From contig URZR01000069.1 of assembly GCA_900552425.1 (NCBI GenBank), positions 1-8,547 of the forward strand: a stretch of 8,547 bases of DNA, written 5' to 3'. Source of the DNA: an uncultured Collinsella sp. (GTDB lineage: Bacteria > Actinomycetota > Coriobacteriia > Coriobacteriales > Coriobacteriaceae). Position numbers and translations under genes: made by a program. A model generated the notes under the pieces. It had not been told where the DNA came from. It made no database searches and saw only the letters and a program-made list of their open reading frames with translations. Positions 1 to 5,209 of this stretch are shown here, one piece after another (the first letter of the stretch is position 1; each line of letters starts with the position of its first letter).

Positions 1-720
1 GTTCACGTTGCGCTTACGAGCGAGCTCGGAAGCGGCGACGATGCTCGTCCACTGACGCACGACCTGCATGGGCATGTCAGCGCGGTCGCAGTAGAGCTCC
101 AGGTAGGCCTCGGCCTGATCCTTGCTGTTGAGGGCGAAGAGCAGGTAGGTGGTGGCAACGTCGGCAGCAGGGGAGCCCTGGGTGGCGTGTGCCCAGTCGC
201 ACACATAGAGCTGGCCGTCGTCGCCGACGATGACGTTGGAGGGGTTGAAGTCGCCGTGGCAGACCTTGAACTCCTTGGTCATGCCGTCCAGACGCTCCTG
301 AAGGTTGTAGCGCGTGGTGGCATTGAGCTGATCAAGGCTGTCGATCATGCGGGCGAACTTGTCGCGCTGACGGTTGAGCAGCGGGGAGGTGTAGCCGTGG
401 ATCTCGATCTGGAGGTCGACGAACATCTCGAGATACTCACCAAAGCGCTGGGGCTCGGCAGTCATCTTCTCGGCAAGGGTGGTGCCCGGAACCTTCTCGG
501 TCACGAGCGCCCAGCCGTTGGCGTTCTCGAGCTGGGAAACCTCGAGAGCCTTGGGGCTGCGGATGCCGCACTCATTGATGCGGGCAAGATTCAAAGCCTC
601 GTTGAACACGTCGGAGACAGGCTTGGTCTCGTTAAAGACCTTGACGATCTTGTCGCCCAGGTCGTAAACGACCTTGTTGCCACGGCGGACGAGCTCGGTC
701 TTGGAATCGGGTAGCAGCAT
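1..720 (-). CDS. APH/choline kinase-like phosphotransferase, 3' end outside window
   Basis: This is an open frame of 240 codons from ATG at 718-720 to the left edge with no stop, so the C-terminus is missing. The protein has the small-molecule kinase fold of the aminoglycoside phosphotransferase/choline kinase family. A probable ATP-binding lysine lies in IVKVF (about residue 27) and a glutamate in the following helix (about 41). The catalytic loop is CHGDFNPSN (HGD at 155-157, Asn at 162), and the metal-binding Asp is in VCDWAH (Asp175). The Shine-Dalgarno AAAGGA ends 7 nt before the ATG. It lies downstream of adhE on the same strand across an 88-bp gap, so cotranscription is possible. The substrate cannot be read from the sequence; family members phosphorylate sugars, choline, fructosamines or antibiotics, and nothing here points to drug resistance. 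The family call is firm, the function unknown. Confidence 0.85.
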   Translation of the reverse strand, partial: MLLPDSKTELVRRGNKVVYDLGDKIVKVFNETKPVSDVFNEALNLARINECGIRSPKALEVSQLENANGWALVTEKVPGTTLAEKMTAEPQRFGEYLEMFVDLQIEIHGYTSPLLNRQRDKFARMIDSLDQLNATTRYNLQERLDGMTKEFKVCHGDFNPSNVIVGDDGQLYVCDWAHATQGSPAADVATTYLLFALNSKDQAEAYLELYCDRADMPMQVVRQWTSIVAASELARKRNVN

Positions 721-752
721 GGTTGCATCCTTTCAACGATGCGATAGAAGCG

Positions 753-791
753 ACGGCGGGGGTGTGTGAAACACCCGTGCACCCCCGCCGT
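753..791. other. GC-rich hairpin between adhE and the kinase gene
   Basis: Bases 753-764 and 780-791 form a perfect 12-bp stem (ACGGCGGGGGTG with its complement) around a 15-nt loop. A shorter alternative stem, GGGTGT/ACACCC, pairs 760-765 with 771-776. On the minus strand, the direction of adhE, the stem is followed by CGCTTC rather than a run of T. On the plus strand it is followed by TAAAAACC. It therefore lacks the U-tract of a standard intrinsic terminator. It could be a weak terminator, an mRNA 3'-end stabiliser or a processing site that lowers kinase expression relative to adhE. Confidence 0.6.
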
Positions 792-808
792 TAAAAACCG
801 TGCTAAAA

Positions 809-3457
809 CTAGCAGACGGCGTAGTCCTGAGGCTCGCGGCCGTAGTAGGCGTCCAGGTAGAGCTCCTTGATCTCGCTCATGAGCGGGTAGCGCGGGTTGG
901 CGCCGGTGCACTGGTCGTTGAATGCCTGCTCTGTCATCTCGTCGAGGGTGTCGAGGAAGTACTGCTCGTCAACACCGTAGTCGGCGATGGTCTTCTTGAC
1001 GCCGATGAAGTCCTTGAGCTCCTCGAGCTTCGTGATGAAGTTCTCGAAGACCTCCTTGTCGTCCTTGCCCTCGATGCCGCAGTACTTGGCCATCTCGGCG
1101 TAGTTGTGCAGCGCGTTGGGGTAAGGATACTGGGAGAAGGTACCCATCTTGACGGGAGCCTCGGCGGCGTTGTAGCGCATAACGCGGGTCAGGATGACGG
1201 CGTTGGCGAGGCCGTGGGGCAGGTGATGGAAGGCGCCGAGCTTGTGAGCCATGGAGTGGTTGAGGCCCAGGAAGGCGTTGGCGAAGGCCATACCGGCCAT
1301 GCAAGAGGCGTTGTGCATCTCCTCGCGGGCATGCGGGTCCTTGGCGCCGTTCGTGAAGCTGGAGGGCAGGTTCTCGAAGACGAGCTTAGCAGCGCGCTCG
1401 GAGAGGCCCTTGGTGTAGTCGGAAGCCATGATGGAGACGTAGGACTCGATGGCGTGGGTCATGACGTCGATGCCGGAGGCAGCGGTCAGGCCGCGCGGGG
1501 CGGTCATGCAGTTGTCGGCGTCGACGATAGCCATGTTGGGGAGCAGCGCGTAGTCGGCGAGCGGCCACTTGATGCCGGTCTCCTTGTCGGTGATGATGGC
1601 GAACGGCGTGCACTCGGAGCCGGTACCCGAAGAGGTCGGGACGGCGACGAAGTAGGCCTTCTTGCCCATCTCGGGGAAAGTGAAGATACGCTTGCGGATG
1701 TCCATGAAGTCCATGGCCATGTCCTCAAACTTGCACTCGGGGTGCTCGTACATCATCCACATGATCTTGCCGGCGTCCATAGCGGAGCCACCGCCGACGG
1801 CGATGATCACGTCAGGCTCAAAGAGAGCCATCTGCTTGGCGCCGCGACGTGCGCACTGCAGCGACGGATCGGGCTCGACGTCGTAGAAGCAGTCGTGGGC
1901 GATGCCCATCTCGTCGAGCTTGGCCTCGATGGCGCGGGTGTTGCCATTCTTGAAGAGGAACTGGTCGGTGACGATGAAGGCGCGCTTCTTGCCCATGACG
2001 GTACCGAGCTCGTCGAGGGCGACGGGCGTGGAACCCTTCTTGAAGTAGACCTTCTCGGGAGCGCGGAACCACAGCATGTTCTCACGGCGCTCGGCCACAG
2101 TCTTAACGTTGATCAAGTGCTTCACCCCAACGTTCTCGGAGACGGAGTTGCCACCCCAGGAACCGCAGCCCAGGGTAAGGGAGGGCTTCATACCGAAGTT
2201 GTACAGGTCGCCGATGCCGCCCTGGGAGGAGGGGGTGTTGACGACGATGCGGCAAGCCTTCATCGTGTCCTCGAACAGGGCGATCTTCTCGGCCTGGGCG
2301 GGGTGCACGTACAGAGAGGCGGTGTGGCCCGGGCCACCGGCGAGCACCAGGTGCTCGGCCTTGTCGACTGCCTCCTGGAAGTCCTTGGCGTGATACATGG
2401 CCAGGACCGGGGAAAGCTTCTCGTGGGAGAACTCTTCCTTGGCGGGGTCGGTGGAGGTGACCTCGGCGATCAGGATCTTGGTCTTGGCGGGAACCTCGAT
2501 GCCGGCGAGCTCGGCGATCTTGGCGGCAGCCATGCCGGGAATGCGGTGATCGAGGGCGCCGTTCTTGAACATGGCGGCACGCAGGGCCTCCATCTCGGCA
2601 CCCTGCTTGACGAAGTAGCAGCCGCGCTTCTGGAACTCGGCCTTAACCTGGTCATAGATGGTGTCGATGACGGTCACGGACTGCTCGGAAGCGCAGATCA
2701 TGCCGTTGTCGAAGGTCTTGGAGTGGATGATGGAGTTGACGGCGAGCAGCACGTCGGCGGTGTCGTCGATGACGACCGGGGTGTTACCGGCGCCAACGCC
2801 CAAGGCGGGCTTGCCCGAGGAGTAGGCGGCCTTGACCATGCCCGGGCCACCGGTGGCGAGGATGATGTCGACGTCGCGCATGACCATGTTGGTCAGCTCG
2901 ATGGAGGGGACATCGACCCAGCCGATGATGCCCTCGGGGGCACCGGCCTTGACGGCGGCGTCAAGCACGAGCTTAGCGGCGGCGATGGTGCACTTGGCGG
3001 CAGCCGGGTGCGGGGAGATGATGATGGCGTTGCGGGTCTTCAGGCTGATCAGCGTCTTGAAGATCGCAGTGGAGGTGGGGTTGGTCGTCGGGATGACGGC
3101 GCCCACGATGCCGATGGGCTCGGCGATCTTGGTGATGCCGTAGGCCTCGTCGCGCTCCAGGACACCACAGGTCTTGGTGTTCTTGTAAGCGTTGTAGATG
3201 TACTCTGCGGCGTAGTGGTTCTTGATGACCTTGTCCTCAAGAACGCCGCGGCCGGTCTCCTCGATGGCCATCTTCGCCAACGGGATACGAGCCTTGTTGG
3301 CGGCCATGGCGGCCTCATAGAAGATCTTGTCGACCTGCTCCTGCGTGTACGTAGCAAAAAGCGCCTGGGCCTCTCGCATCTGAGCGAGCTTAGCCTCAAG
3401 CGCCTCTACGTTGTCCACAATTGCGGGAGTAGTGTTTTCCGGTGACTTTTTCACCAT
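809..3457 (-). CDS. adhE: bifunctional aldehyde-alcohol dehydrogenase AdhE
   Basis: This is a complete 882-residue protein, close to the usual AdhE length. AdhE reduces acetyl-CoA to acetaldehyde and then to ethanol, regenerating NAD+ during fermentation in the cytoplasm, and the family assembles into long helical filaments (spirosomes). The N-terminal half (about 1-440) is an acylating aldehyde dehydrogenase with the catalytic cysteine in NGMICASEQS (Cys255). The C-terminal half (about 460-880) is an iron-dependent alcohol dehydrogenase with the nucleotide motif GGGSAMDAGK (555-564). Its iron ligands are Asp664 and His668 (GIDVMTHAIE), His734 (NHSMAHK) and His748 (LPHGLANA). The ATG at 3455-3457 has AAGGAG 6 nt upstream; the stop is TAG. 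No frameshift or lost catalytic residue is visible. The upstream region holds a tandem repeat that could bind a regulator. Confidence 0.98.
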   Translation of the reverse strand: MVKKSPENTTPAIVDNVEALEAKLAQMREAQALFATYTQEQVDKIFYEAAMAANKARIPLAKMAIEETGRGVLEDKVIKNHYAAEYIYNAYKNTKTCGVLERDEAYGITKIAEPIGIVGAVIPTTNPTSTAIFKTLISLKTRNAIIISPHPAAAKCTIAAAKLVLDAAVKAGAPEGIIGWVDVPSIELTNMVMRDVDIILATGGPGMVKAAYSSGKPALGVGAGNTPVVIDDTADVLLAVNSIIHSKTFDNGMICASEQSVTVIDTIYDQVKAEFQKRGCYFVKQGAEMEALRAAMFKNGALDHRIPGMAAAKIAELAGIEVPAKTKILIAEVTSTDPAKEEFSHEKLSPVLAMYHAKDFQEAVDKAEHLVLAGGPGHTASLYVHPAQAEKIALFEDTMKACRIVVNTPSSQGGIGDLYNFGMKPSLTLGCGSWGGNSVSENVGVKHLINVKTVAERRENMLWFRAPEKVYFKKGSTPVALDELGTVMGKKRAFIVTDQFLFKNGNTRAIEAKLDEMGIAHDCFYDVEPDPSLQCARRGAKQMALFEPDVIIAVGGGSAMDAGKIMWMMYEHPECKFEDMAMDFMDIRKRIFTFPEMGKKAYFVAVPTSSGTGSECTPFAIITDKETGIKWPLADYALLPNMAIVDADNCMTAPRGLTAASGIDVMTHAIESYVSIMASDYTKGLSERAAKLVFENLPSSFTNGAKDPHAREEMHNASCMAGMAFANAFLGLNHSMAHKLGAFHHLPHGLANAVILTRVMRYNAAEAPVKMGTFSQYPYPNALHNYAEMAKYCGIEGKDDKEVFENFITKLEELKDFIGVKKTIADYGVDEQYFLDTLDEMTEQAFNDQCTGANPRYPLMSEIKELYLDAYYGREPQDYAVC

Positions 3458-3510
3458 TTGTGTCTCCTTGCGATCGGAGATTTACCCTACGACTTGCATG
3501 ATAGCAAGAA

Positions 3511-3541
3511 ATTATTCGGCGAACGGTAAGATTCCTGTAAA
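3511..3541 (-). promoter_or_regulatory. possible adhE promoter
   Basis: Read on the minus strand, TTTACA (3536-3541) could be a -35 element and GAATAA or AATAAT (around 3511-3517) a -10 element, with 18-19 bp between them. Transcription would start near 3505, giving a leader of roughly 48 nt before the adhE start. The spacing is slightly long and other AT-rich hexamers exist nearby, so this is only a candidate. Confidence 0.3.
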
Positions 3542-3548
3542 AGGCACA

Positions 3549-3580
3549 CTAAAACGCTTCAATAAACTGAAACGCTTCAA
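3549..3580. repeat. tandem 14-bp repeat upstream of adhE, possible operator pair
   Basis: CTAAAACGCTTCAA (3549-3562) and CTGAAACGCTTCAA (3567-3580) differ at one base and start 18 bp apart. Each unit contains an imperfect palindrome of the form TGAA-ACGC-TTCA (TAAA in the first copy). The pair lies about 92-123 bp upstream of the adhE start, just upstream of the candidate promoter. A tandem near-palindrome here suggests a transcription-factor site. The core resembles the inner part of Rex redox-sensor operators (TGAA-N4-TTCA), which often control adhE in other bacteria, and also LacI-family operators. The outer bases do not match the Rex consensus, so the regulator is unassigned. Confidence 0.5.
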
Positions 3581-3615
3581 CTATAACTTTTAACTTTCCG
3601 TTTGCCGCATCGCCC

Positions 3616-3643
3616 CACTCATTGGGGACAGACTTATATGAGT
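3616..3643 (+). repeat. left REP-like inverted repeat
   Basis: This 28-bp arm matches the reverse complement of 3851-3878 at 27 of 28 positions. The single difference (T3637 against G3857) would be a G-U pair in RNA. The arm can also fold alone: ACTCAT (3617-3622) pairs with ATGAGT (3638-3643) around a 15-nt loop containing TTGGGGACAGACTT. That hairpin shape is typical of REP sequences recognised by RAYTs. The transposase remnant begins directly at its inner edge. Confidence 0.8.
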
Positions 3644-3849
3644 ATTTCAATGGGAAAACGGGGAGAACGGGGCACCTGTTTGACAATCGCTATTCGCGGG
3701 TCGCGGTCGAGTCGGACACGCAGGCGGTCCAGTTGCTCGATTATATCCATCTCAATCCTGTGAAAGGCGCGCTCGACTCGCTCGATGCGTACCGCTGGTC
3801 AAGCTTCAAGGCATATCAGCTGGGCTATGATTCCTTTGACATCTGCAAA
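3637..3849 (+). pseudogene. RAYT (REP-associated tyrosine transposase) fragment
   Basis: About 71 in-frame codons resemble the C-terminal half of a REP-associated tyrosine transposase (Y1/IS200-like fold). Recognisable blocks, in order, are YFNGKTGRTGHLFDNRY, VAVESD, LLDYIHLNPVKGAL and YRWSSFKAY. The Tyr of DYIHLNP (codon 3742-3744) aligns, from memory of the E. coli RAYT, with its catalytic tyrosine. The N-terminal half with the HUH metal-binding motif is absent, because the left inverted repeat abuts the fragment. There is no credible start codon; the frame can only open at a TTG inside the repeat. At the 3' end the frame reads through the right repeat and into the rpmB terminator before stopping at 3970-3972, so the native C-terminus is gone too. 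It is almost certainly nonfunctional. Confidence 0.85.
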
Positions 3850-3850
3850 C

Positions 3851-3878
3851 ACTCATGTAAGTCTGTCCCCAATGAGTG
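3851..3878 (-). repeat. right REP-like inverted repeat
   Basis: This is the inverted partner of the repeat at 3616-3643 (27 of 28 bases). It forms the same internal 6-bp stem, ACTCAT (3851-3856) with ATGAGT (3873-3878), around a loop carrying GTCTGTCCCC. Its outer edge is one base from the A-run that serves as the U-tract of the rpmB terminator. Confidence 0.8.
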
Positions 3879-3879
3879 C

Positions 3880-3912
3880 AAAAAGGCGCCCTCCGTGGGG
3901 GAGGACGCCTTT
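3880..3912 (-). terminator. rho-independent terminator of rpmB
   Basis: On the minus strand AAAGGCG-T-CCTCC (3912-3900) pairs with GGAGG-G-CGCCTTT (3894-3882). This gives a 13-bp stem including one G-U pair, with a 5-nt loop, and it ends in TTTTT (3884-3880). It lies 69 bp past the rpmB stop in the right orientation. It should isolate rpmB from adhE on the same strand. Confidence 0.9.
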
Positions 3913-3980
3913 GGTAAGTTCTATATGAACGCGAGGTCTTTGACCCGGAGAGTCCGAGGTACTTGTTGGTAAGACCTTAT

Positions 3981-4169
3981 TTAGGAGCGCGCAACCTTGC
4001 CGGACTTGAGGCAGGTGGAGCAAACGTTCATCTTGCGACGGTGACCATCGACGACGACGTAAACGCGCTGGATGTTGGGGCGGAACTTACGGTTGGTGAC
4101 GCGGTGAGAGTGGCTGATGGAGCGACCGGCAACGGGGTGCTTACCGCAAACTTCGCAAACTTTGGACAT
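3981..4169 (-). CDS. rpmB: large ribosomal subunit protein bL28
   Basis: A 62-residue basic protein, the normal length for bL28, a structural component of the 50S subunit. It opens MSKVCEVCGK and contains the family block SHSHRVTNRKF (20-29). It carries two CxxC pairs, Cys5/Cys8 and Cys50/Cys53, which make it the zinc-ribbon (C+) form rather than the zinc-free form that many bacteria use or keep as a second copy. The start is ATG 4167-4169 because AAGGAGG sits 7 nt upstream. An in-frame ATG at 4217 has no such site and would add 16 non-family residues. The gene appears monocistronic, with its own promoter and terminator, divergent from the pyr operon. Confidence 0.97.
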   Translation of the reverse strand: MSKVCEVCGKHPVAGRSISHSHRVTNRKFRPNIQRVYVVVDGHRRKMNVCSTCLKSGKVARS

Positions 4170-4223
4170 AACTGACCCTCCTTGGGCGACAAACGAACAT
4201 GTCGCGTTAACAAACAAGCCTGA

Positions 4224-4232
4224 ACTATAGCA
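4224..4232 (-). promoter_or_regulatory. rpmB extended -10 promoter
   Basis: On the minus strand TGC-TATAGT forms an extended -10 element (TGnTATAAT type, five of six in the hexamer). No good -35 hexamer is present at 17 bp (CGCACA), which is common for extended -10 promoters. Transcription would start near 4217, leaving a 5' leader of about 48 nt before rpmB. Confidence 0.55.
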
Positions 4233-4360
4233 CAGAAGCAGCTCCCTGTGCGTAATCTACACAGAGATATTCCTCTTTTGGCGATAGTGCTCACGCCACG
4301 GCCCTGGACGTAGATCCGATTTGCGTGCAGCAGAGGGGATTATGCCAGCTCGTGCGTGCG
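4233..4360. other. noncoding divergent intergenic stretch, nothing recognised
   Basis: The 451 bp between rpmB and pyrR hold the rpmB promoter on the left and the pyr promoter/leader on the right. In this middle part I see no supported gene, RNA or strong repeat. There are only short inverted pieces, such as CACAG/CTGTG at 4231-4250. Open frames crossing it have no ribosome-binding site or family resemblance. Confidence 0.5.
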
Positions 4361-4389
4361 TTTTCAAGCTCGTCCCACAAATATATATA
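4361..4389 (+). promoter_or_regulatory. possible pyr operon promoter
   Basis: TTTTCA (4361-4366) and TATATA (4384-4389) are spaced 17 bp apart, a plausible -35/-10 pair. Transcription would start near 4396 and give a leader of about 225 nt that includes every attenuator hairpin. A small GGAGC/GCTCC hairpin (4397-4411) would lie at the very start of the RNA. Weaker pairs closer to the leader, such as TTGTTC at 4421, cannot be excluded. Confidence 0.35.
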
Positions 4390-4465
4390 GGTTTATGGAG
4401 CATTGGGCTCCGTTTACGGATTGTTCTGTATTTATGCTCGCAATTAAGCTCGAGGTTGGCTACAC

Positions 4466-4581
4466 TATCCCTTGACCATTAAAGGGGTACGAGATACCCA
4501 CATGGAATTACATAGCTGCCAAAGAGTAGCCCTTCCTGTGGGTGTCTGGTCCGCTTTAAGCGGTCGGGCATCTATTTTTTT
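4466..4581 (+). promoter_or_regulatory. pyr leader: PyrR-type transcription attenuator
   Basis: Hand pairing gives overlapping hairpins that exclude one another. The anti-antiterminator is GGGTA (4485-4489) with TACCC (4495-4499) around a CGAGA loop, plus a lower stem CCAT (4476-4479)/ATGG (4502-4505) across an asymmetric internal loop. The antiterminator pairs ACCCACA-T-GGAA (4496-4507) with TTCCTGTGGGT (4533-4543), with one bulge, capped by GCTGC/GTAGC (4515-4519/4526-4530). The terminator (4539-4574) ends in seven T. In known PyrR systems, UMP-bound PyrR holds the first hairpin, freeing the terminator and stopping transcription when pyrimidines are plentiful. The purine loop and internal bulge resemble PyrR binding loops, though not the exact Bacillus consensus. 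The gene immediately downstream being pyrR supports autoregulation. Confidence 0.8.
4539..4581 (+). terminator. attenuator terminator of the pyr leader
   Basis: The left arm runs from T4539 to C4554 and the right arm from G4560 to A4574. They form a long stem with one bulged G, one U-U mismatch and several G-U pairs, and a UUUAA loop over a strong CCGC/GCGG core. Seven T follow directly (4575-4581). Its left arm shares TGTGGGT with the antiterminator, so the two cannot coexist. It ends 39 nt before the pyrR start. Confidence 0.8.
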
Positions 4582-4599
4582 GACTGTGTCAGCAGTCAA
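4580..4599 (+). other. hairpin between attenuator and pyrR ribosome site
   Basis: TTGACTG (4580-4586) pairs perfectly with CAGTCAA (4593-4599) around a 6-nt loop. It follows the terminator T-run and ends 12 nt before the pyrR Shine-Dalgarno (AGGAG, 4612-4616). It may protect the 5' end or position the ribosome site in read-through transcripts; its role is unknown. Confidence 0.5.
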
Positions 4600-4620
4600 G
4601 ACATGTGAGGAAGGAGATCG

Positions 4621-5205
4621 ATGGGCACGACTTCCCCCAAGGCGGTCATCATGGACGAGACCGCCGTTAATCGAGCGATGACCCGCATCGCGCACGAGAT
4701 TCTCGAGCGCAACGAGGGCTGTGAAGACCTCGCTCTGGTCGGCATCGTCACGCGCGGCGACCTTCTGGCAAAGAAGCTCGCCGAGGAGATCAAGGAGATC
4801 GAGGGCGTCGACGTTCCGCTCGGCAGCCTGGACATCAGCTTCTACCGCGATGACTATGCGACCAATTTCGCTCCCGCGATCCACGCTACCAACATTCCCT
4901 TCAGCGTCGACGGCAAGCGCGTCGTGCTGGTGGACGACATCCTGTATACGGGCCGTACTATCCGCGCCGCTCTGGATGCCGTCATGGACCTGGGCCGTCC
5001 GAGCCGCATCGAGCTGGCAGTTCTCGTTGACCGCGGTCACCGTGAGCTCCCCATCTCGCCGGACTTTGTCGGCAAGAACGTTCCCTCGTCGCATGAGGAG
5101 AACGTGCACCTGTATATGAAGGAAGTCGACGGCCACACCGCTGTCGAGATTAACGACGTCGCGCCGGGTTCCCACGTGGGCTCCGCGCCGCTGGGAGGTG
5201 AGTAG
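4621..5205 (+). CDS. pyrR: bifunctional pyr operon attenuator / uracil phosphoribosyltransferase PyrR
   Basis: A 194-residue type I phosphoribosyltransferase-fold protein, slightly longer than the usual roughly 180 residues owing to a C-terminal tail (about 180-194). PyrR binds pyr leader RNA when charged with UMP and in many species also makes UMP from uracil and PRPP. The PRPP-binding motif is VVLVDDILYTGRT (101-113). Other family blocks are GIVTRGDLLAKKL (41-53), DISFYRDD (71-78) and DRGHRELPI (137-145). The ATG at 4621 follows AGGAG with a short 4-nt spacer. It is the first gene of the operon, directly after a leader with attenuator structure. Its stop is 4 nt before the pyrB start, so the two are likely translationally coupled. 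Confidence 0.96.
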   Translation: MGTTSPKAVIMDETAVNRAMTRIAHEILERNEGCEDLALVGIVTRGDLLAKKLAEEIKEIEGVDVPLGSLDISFYRDDYATNFAPAIHATNIPFSVDGKRVVLVDDILYTGRTIRAALDAVMDLGRPSRIELAVLVDRGHRELPISPDFVGKNVPSSHEENVHLYMKEVDGHTAVEINDVAPGSHVGSAPLGGE

Positions 5206-5209
5206 TACC

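Larger units (their letters stand above)
3616..3878. mobile_element. degenerate RAYT/REP-type element (263 bp)
   Basis: The unit is bounded by 28-bp inverted repeats (3616-3643 and 3851-3878) and contains a broken RAYT coding fragment. RAYTs are single-copy housekeeping-like transposases of the IS200 superfamily associated with short palindromic REP repeats. Pairs of inverted REPs form units called BIMEs. The internal deletion removed the front of the transposase gene, so the element cannot move by itself. It sits between the rpmB terminator (1 nt away) and the adhE control region. No target-site duplication is visible, as expected for this superfamily. Confidence 0.75.

Noticed and set aside
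1..720. Reading the phosphotransferase as an antibiotic resistance gene
   Set aside because: The fold is shared by many metabolic kinases, the context is housekeeping with no resistance or mobile cassette around it, and the C-terminal substrate region is outside the window.
800..3445. An 881-codon open frame on the plus strand opposite adhE
   Set aside because: It mirrors adhE almost end to end. Its product is a low-complexity Gly/Val/Asp/Leu-rich string with no family resemblance. GC-biased codons leave the opposite strand free of stops, which explains it.
3622..3972. Reading the 116-codon frame as an intact small gene
   Set aside because: It opens only at a TTG inside an inverted repeat, lacks the HUH half of the transposase, and its tail is translated repeat and terminator sequence.
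4170..4217. Longer N-terminus for rpmB from ATG 4217
   Set aside because: The added residues are not part of bL28, and the strong AAGGAGG site fits ATG 4167-4169. The predicted transcript start lies at about 4217 as well.
4502..4681. Leader peptide starting at ATG 4502 through the attenuator
   Set aside because: It has no Shine-Dalgarno, runs past the pyrR start in another frame, and lacks a run of regulatory codons. The hairpins explain the region without translation.
5198..5209. Upstream GTG start for pyrB
   Set aside because: It lies inside the eight-base Shine-Dalgarno that serves GTG 5210 and has no ribosome site of its own.
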